A stretch of DNA of 64,000 nt from Verrucomicrobiota bacterium. GTDB lineage: Bacteria > Verrucomicrobiota > Verrucomicrobiia > Limisphaerales > J093. The DNA lies in the NCBI GenBank assembly GCA_012517065.1, contig JAAYVR010000043.1, positions 1 through 64,000 of the forward strand, read 5' to 3'. The notes below the pieces were generated by a model. That model was not told the origin of the DNA, made no database searches, and was given only the letters and a program-made list of their open reading frames with translations. Position numbers and translations under genes: made by a program. Numbering within the stretch: position 1 is the stretch's first letter; each line of letters opens with the position of its first letter. Below, piece by piece: positions 59,491 to 64,000 of the stretch.

Positions 59491-60654
59491 TTAGTTTGAC
59501 ATCAGCGAGATGAAACGGCGGAAATGCGGCGCAGCATCGTGCGGTCCCGGTGCCGCTTCGGGATGATATTGCACTGAGAACACCGGCTTGTGCCTGTGTT
59601 GCATTCCTTCTGATGTGCCGTCATTCAGGTTGATGTGCGTGGTTTCGATCTCCGGAGGCAAAGACTCGATGTCCACCGCGAATCCATGGTTCTGCGAAGT
59701 GATTTCCACGCATCCCGTTCTGCGATCCAGCACAGGCTGGTTGGCACCGCGGTGGCCAAATTTCAGCTTGAAAGTCCGCCCGCCAAAAGCCAGACCAAGC
59801 AATTGATGCCCGAAACAGATGCCAAACGTCGGCAGCCCAGTCTCCACAATCTTCCGAATGTTTCCTGCAACCGCACCCATGCCCGCCGGGTCCCCGGGCC
59901 CGTTCGATATGAAAAAGCCGTCCGGCTGCAAATGCAGAATCTCTTCAGCCGGAGTGTATATCGGAAACACCGTCAGCTCACATCCAAGCCGCGCCAGAAT
60001 GCGCAACTGATTGAACTTCAACCCGCAGTCAAGCACGGCTACCCGGAAGCGGCGCCCACCAGCAGGCTCAACCGGCAAAACAGCGTCCCATGACCCCGTG
60101 CCCTCGGCCGATGCCGGTGAGAATGGCGCTATTGCCGCGTACGGTCCCGGCCACTTGTACAACGCAGGCGAGGTCACCTCGCTCGCAATGTCCCGCCCAA
60201 TGAATCCGGGCCACGCCCGTGCCTTTTCAACAAGCCGCTGCGGATCAAGGTCAACTGTCGAAACCACGCAGCGCATTGCGCCACGCGACCGAATGTGCAG
60301 CGTTATCGCCCGTGTATCGACGTTGTGGACGCCGACAGTGCCGTGCGCCTGCAAAAACTCCCGCAACGAACCCTGCGCACGCCAATTGCTGTGAATTCGA
60401 CTGCATTCGCCTATCAGTAATGCCGCCGGCCGGACAGCCCCCGACTCTGCATCCTGAGGATGAACACCGTAGTTCCCAACAAGCGGGTAGGTCAACGTGA
60501 CGATTTGCTGATGATACGAAGGATCAGTCAGAATCTCCTGATAGCCGGTCATCGAGGTGTTGAACACAATCTCGCCAAAAGCTTCCCCATCGCCGGTAAA
60601 CGATTCCCCTTCAAAGAACCGCCCATCTTCCAATGCTACAATAGCGCGCTTCAT
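59491..60654 (-). CDS. carA: Carbamoyl-phosphate synthase small subunit
   Basis: [51 protein letters not shown]. Confidence 0.96.
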   Translation of the reverse strand: MKRAIVALEDGRFFEGESFTGDGEAFGEIVFNTSMTGYQEILTDPSYHQQIVTLTYPLVGNYGVHPQDAESGAVRPAALLIGECSRIHSNWRAQGSLREFLQAHGTVGVHNVDTRAITLHIRSRGAMRCVVSTVDLDPQRLVEKARAWPGFIGRDIASEVTSPALYKWPGPYAAIAPFSPASAEGTGSWDAVLPVEPAGGRRFRVAVLDCGLKFNQLRILARLGCELTVFPIYTPAEEILHLQPDGFFISNGPGDPAGMGAVAGNIRKIVETGLPTFGICFGHQLLGLAFGGRTFKLKFGHRGANQPVLDRRTGCVEITSQNHGFAVDIESLPPEIETTHINLNDGTSEGMQHRHKPVFSVQYHPEAAPGPHDAAPHFRRFISLMSN

Positions 60655-60668
60655 GTCAGACAAAACTC

Positions 60669-62150
60669 TCACGGCAACAACGTGTGCCCCATGAGGTAAC
60701 GGTCACACTCGCGTGCTGCCCCGCGACCTTCGTTAATGGCCCATACGACCAGGCTCTGTCCACGCCTGCAATCGCCGGCGGCAAATACTCCTTTCACGCT
60801 CGTCGTGAACTTGCCGTGCTCGGCCCGGATGTTTCCCCTGGCATCACGCTGAACCCCCAACTGCTCAAGCAAATATGTCTCAGGCCCGACAAATCCCATA
60901 GCCAGCAGAACAAGTTGAGCGGGCAGGAGCTTTTCTGTGCCGGGAACTTCAACAGGTTTCATTCGGCCCGACGACTCGCGCTGCCAATTGACCTCGACGG
61001 TTGCCACGCTTTCGACATTGCCTTCCGCATCGCCCACGAACTTCTTCGCGGTCGTAAGATAAATTCGCGGGTCGTTTCCGAATTTCTCTGCGGCTTCTTC
61101 CTGCCCGTAATCCACACGGTGCACCCTCGGCCATTCCGGCCATGGATTGTCCACGCCGCGGGCAATCGGCGGCTTCGGAAGAATCTCGATCTGCACGACA
61201 CTTCGGCATCCCTGCCGCAGCGCCGTTCCCACACAGTCGGTTCCAGTATCGCCGCCGCCAATTATCACCACGTCTTTGCCCGCAGCGCTTATTGATGCCT
61301 CCGCAGCCTGACCCCTCAACAAAGCCCGTGTGCTCGCCGACAGATACTCAACCGCAAAGTGTATCCCTCGCAAATCCCTGCCATCCACTTTGAGATCCCT
61401 CGGTTGTGTGGCACCCACACACAAAACAATCGCATCAAAATCTTTCAGTAGGTCTCTCCCGGAAATCTCAGCGCCGACGTTGACGTTCGTCTTGAACGTC
61501 ACTCCCTCGGCGGCCATCAATTCAATTCGCCTTTGTACAATATCCTTGCCGAGTTTCATGTTCGGGATTCCGTACGTCAGCAGGCCGCCTATGCGGTCTT
61601 CTCTCTCGAACACGGTAACAAGGTGGCCCGCGTGGTTCAATTGCGCCGCCGCAGCCAAGCCTGCAGGACCGGACCCGACAATTGCAACACGTTTTCCGCT
61701 GCGGAATTTTGGGGGCGCTGGCTTCACCCAGCCCCGTTCCCATGCAGCGTCGATAATGGCACATTCGATGTTCTTGATGGTGACCGGCGGAGAGTGGATT
61801 CCGAGCACGCACGAGCCCTCACACGGCGCAGGGCAAACGCGGCCGGTGAATTCGGGAAAGTTGTTTGTCTTGTGCAACCGGTCAAGCGCTTCGCGCCAAA
61901 GCCCGCGGTAAACCAAATCGTTCCACTCCGGAATAAGATTCCAAATCGGGCAGCCGCACGCCATCCCCTTCAGCATAATCCCCGCATGACAAAAAGGCGT
62001 CCCGCAATCCATGCACCGTGCGGCCTGCTCACGCAGGCCCGCCTCCGGCATGGGCAGATGAAACTCGTCCCAATCGCCCACACGTTCTGCCGGCGGCCGA
62101 TCCCGTGGCGTCTGCCGCTCGTATTCTATGAAACCTGTTGGTTTGCCCAT
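60669..62150 (-). CDS. gltD: Glutamate synthase small subunit
   Basis: [14 protein letters not shown]...[64 protein letters not shown]. Confidence 0.95.
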   Translation of the reverse strand: MGKPTGFIEYERQTPRDRPPAERVGDWDEFHLPMPEAGLREQAARCMDCGTPFCHAGIMLKGMACGCPIWNLIPEWNDLVYRGLWREALDRLHKTNNFPEFTGRVCPAPCEGSCVLGIHSPPVTIKNIECAIIDAAWERGWVKPAPPKFRSGKRVAIVGSGPAGLAAAAQLNHAGHLVTVFEREDRIGGLLTYGIPNMKLGKDIVQRRIELMAAEGVTFKTNVNVGAEISGRDLLKDFDAIVLCVGATQPRDLKVDGRDLRGIHFAVEYLSASTRALLRGQAAEASISAAGKDVVIIGGGDTGTDCVGTALRQGCRSVVQIEILPKPPIARGVDNPWPEWPRVHRVDYGQEEAAEKFGNDPRIYLTTAKKFVGDAEGNVESVATVEVNWQRESSGRMKPVEVPGTEKLLPAQLVLLAMGFVGPETYLLEQLGVQRDARGNIRAEHGKFTTSVKGVFAAGDCRRGQSLVVWAINEGRGAARECDRYLMGHTLLP

Positions 62151-62290
62151 TGGAACAAACTGCTCTTTTAAAGCCTCTCAGGCGGACATCTCGACTGCGT
62201 CTCTGCGTTCCGTTTTCACTTCATTTGCACCCTTCATGATCAGCGTTTGCATTGTGGCCACTTTGATCCATGCTTCACCATTAGGCTCTC

Positions 62291-64000
62291 TCAGCCACCC
62301 CCTATCCGGGCAAGGTCACGCGCATTTTCCACAAATGCAGCCATCACCGCTTCTTCGCCATCCAGCCCCCTTTCTCTGACCCTTTTCATTGAACATAAAG
62401 CGCGCTTGTAATCGTTGGGTATGACTTTCACAACCAAACCAACCGACCTGTCCCAACATTCAAGCAGCCCATAAGCGCGCCTGCTCCCGGTCCATTGCGC
62501 ATGCTGCTCTATCATTTTCCGCACAAATTCGATTTCCTCTTCCTCTTCCAACTTCTCAAGGTTGACGGTCTGGCGATTGCATCTTGTTTCAAAGCCGCCG
62601 TCTTCATCCACAACGTAAGCGATTCCACCAGTCATCCCCGCGGCAAAATTGCGGCCGGTCCTGCCCAACACTACCACCCTGCCACCGGTCATGTATTCGC
62701 AGCCGTGATCGCCAACAGCCTCAACAACGGCATGAACACCACTGTTGCGCACGCAAAACCTTTCCCCAGCCATGCCATGTATGTAGGCTTCGCCGCTTGT
62801 CCCACCATAAAAAGCAACGTTGCCAATAATGATGTTCTCTTCCGGCCGGAGAATCGAACCTTTCGGCGGGCAAACGATTATCCTTCCGCCACTCAGCCCC
62901 TTTCCGACGTAATCGTTGGCATCGCCCTCCAGAATCAATGTCATTCCCTTCGGGATGAATGCCCCGAAACTTTGGCCGGCAGAACCCTTGAATCGGAGCC
63001 GAATGGTGTCGTCCGGCAACCCTCCTGCACCCCAGCGACGCGTAACTTCGCCTCCCACAAGCGTGCCGACAGCCCGATTGACATTGCGGATTGCCAGTGT
63101 GGCCCGAACGGGCTCGCCACGCTCGATGGCCGGCTCGCATAGCTTGATCAAAATCCGCTTGTCCATCGACTTGTCTATCCCGTGATCCTGGGGAATCTGG
63201 CAATAGCGGCCGATCTCCGGCCCAACATCCGGCTGGTACAGAATATTCGACAGATCAAGTCCTTTGGCTTTCCAGTGCTGGATTGCGCGTCTCGCCTCCA
63301 GACGATCAACCCTGCCAACCATCTCATTGAAACGCCTGAAACCCATCTGCGCCATTATCTCGCGGACCTCCTGAGCAATGAACCTCATGAAGTTCACCAC
63401 GTACTCGGGTTTCCCGGTGAAAAACTTGCGGAGTTCCGGGTCCTGTGTCGCCACCCCGACCGGGCATGTGTTCAGGTGGCAAACACGCATCATGACACAC
63501 CCGAGCGCAATCAACGGCCCCGTCGCAAAACCAAACTCCTCCGCACCCAACAACGCAGCAATAACAACGTCTCTCCCAGTGAGCAGCTTGCCGTCGGTCT
63601 CCACCACAATCCGGCTCCGCAGATTGTTCAGCAGCAGTGTCTGATGCGTTTCAGCAAGGCCAAGCTCCCACGGCAAACCAGCGTGTTTGATGCTGGTTTG
63701 AGGCGATGCGCCAGTGCCGCCATCGTAGCCGCTTATCAGAACAACGTCCGCATGTGCCTTGGCAACCCCCGCAGCCACCGTGCCAACCCCAACCTCTGAC
63801 ACAAGCTTAACGCTAATTCGAGCATTCGGATTCGCGTTCTTGAGATCGTAAATGAGCTCGGCCAAATCCTCGATCGAGTATATGTCATGATGCGGCGGCG
63901 GCGAAATCAATCCCACCCCCGGCGTGGAATACCGCACCCGCGCTATCCATGGATAAACTTTCTGACCGGGCAACTGGCCTCCTTCACCAGGTTTGGCGCC
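62291..64000 (-). CDS. gltB: Glutamate synthase large subunit (C-terminal part; runs off the right edge)
   Basis: [47 protein letters not shown]...[21 protein letters not shown] open at the window edge. Confidence 0.95.
   Translation of the reverse strand, partial: GAKPGEGGQLPGQKVYPWIARVRYSTPGVGLISPPPHHDIYSIEDLAELIYDLKNANPNARISVKLVSEVGVGTVAAGVAKAHADVVLISGYDGGTGASPQTSIKHAGLPWELGLAETHQTLLLNNLRSRIVVETDGKLLTGRDVVIAALLGAEEFGFATGPLIALGCVMMRVCHLNTCPVGVATQDPELRKFFTGKPEYVVNFMRFIAQEVREIMAQMGFRRFNEMVGRVDRLEARRAIQHWKAKGLDLSNILYQPDVGPEIGRYCQIPQDHGIDKSMDKRILIKLCEPAIERGEPVRATLAIRNVNRAVGTLVGGEVTRRWGAGGLPDDTIRLRFKGSAGQSFGAFIPKGMTLILEGDANDYVGKGLSGGRIIVCPPKGSILRPEENIIIGNVAFYGGTSGEAYIHGMAGERFCVRNSGVHAVVEAVGDHGCEYMTGGRVVVLGRTGRNFAAGMTGGIAYVVDEDGGFETRCNRQTVNLEKLEEEEEIEFVRKMIEQHAQWTGSRRAYGLLECWDRSVGLVVKVIPNDYKRALCSMKRVRERGLDGEEAVMAAFVENARDLARIGGG

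Overview
This window reads as a bacterial chromosome, most likely Verrucomicrobiota (inferred from FtsZ type, DUF1080 and Ig-like secreted proteins, gene content). It holds: (i) an accessory left end (1-2.1 kb) with a decayed, internally deleted IS, a small CRISPR array with no cas genes in view, and a tRNA-Arg(ACG); (ii) housekeeping genes (proA, marC-like, a NagK-MurQ fusion, mnmE, alkA-like, hisB, trxB, ispF) separated by repeat-rich intergenic DNA; (iii) a 1232-aa modular Ig-like secreted protein bracketed by near-identical direct repeats; (iv) a nitrogen block porin-amtB-PII-glnA; (v) a long dcw cell-wall/division cluster, all on the minus strand (mraZ to ftsZ, ~35.4-53.4 kb); (vi) a nitrogen/arginine/pyrimidine run gltB-gltD-carA-carB-NifA-like regulator. 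The most striking observation is in the dcw cluster. The gene in the murE position is a full-length, in-frame MurE homologue whose catalytic motifs look eroded (Walker A GTNGKTT -> GGEARSS, DNPR -> DNPC and others). murC and murD are absent from their usual slots, and the murD slot holds an uncharacterised 172-aa protein coupled to a LysM protein. FtsZ has a D->N change in the T7 catalytic loop. A second notable signal is two dispersed repeat families: a TA-flanked, two-module palindromic MITE-like element, and a GTGTCTGTCCCC block. They recur in the same order at four loci, and some copies supply the TAG stop codon of the neighbouring gene. All calls come from reading the sequence and supplied translations; no database search or alignment was run.
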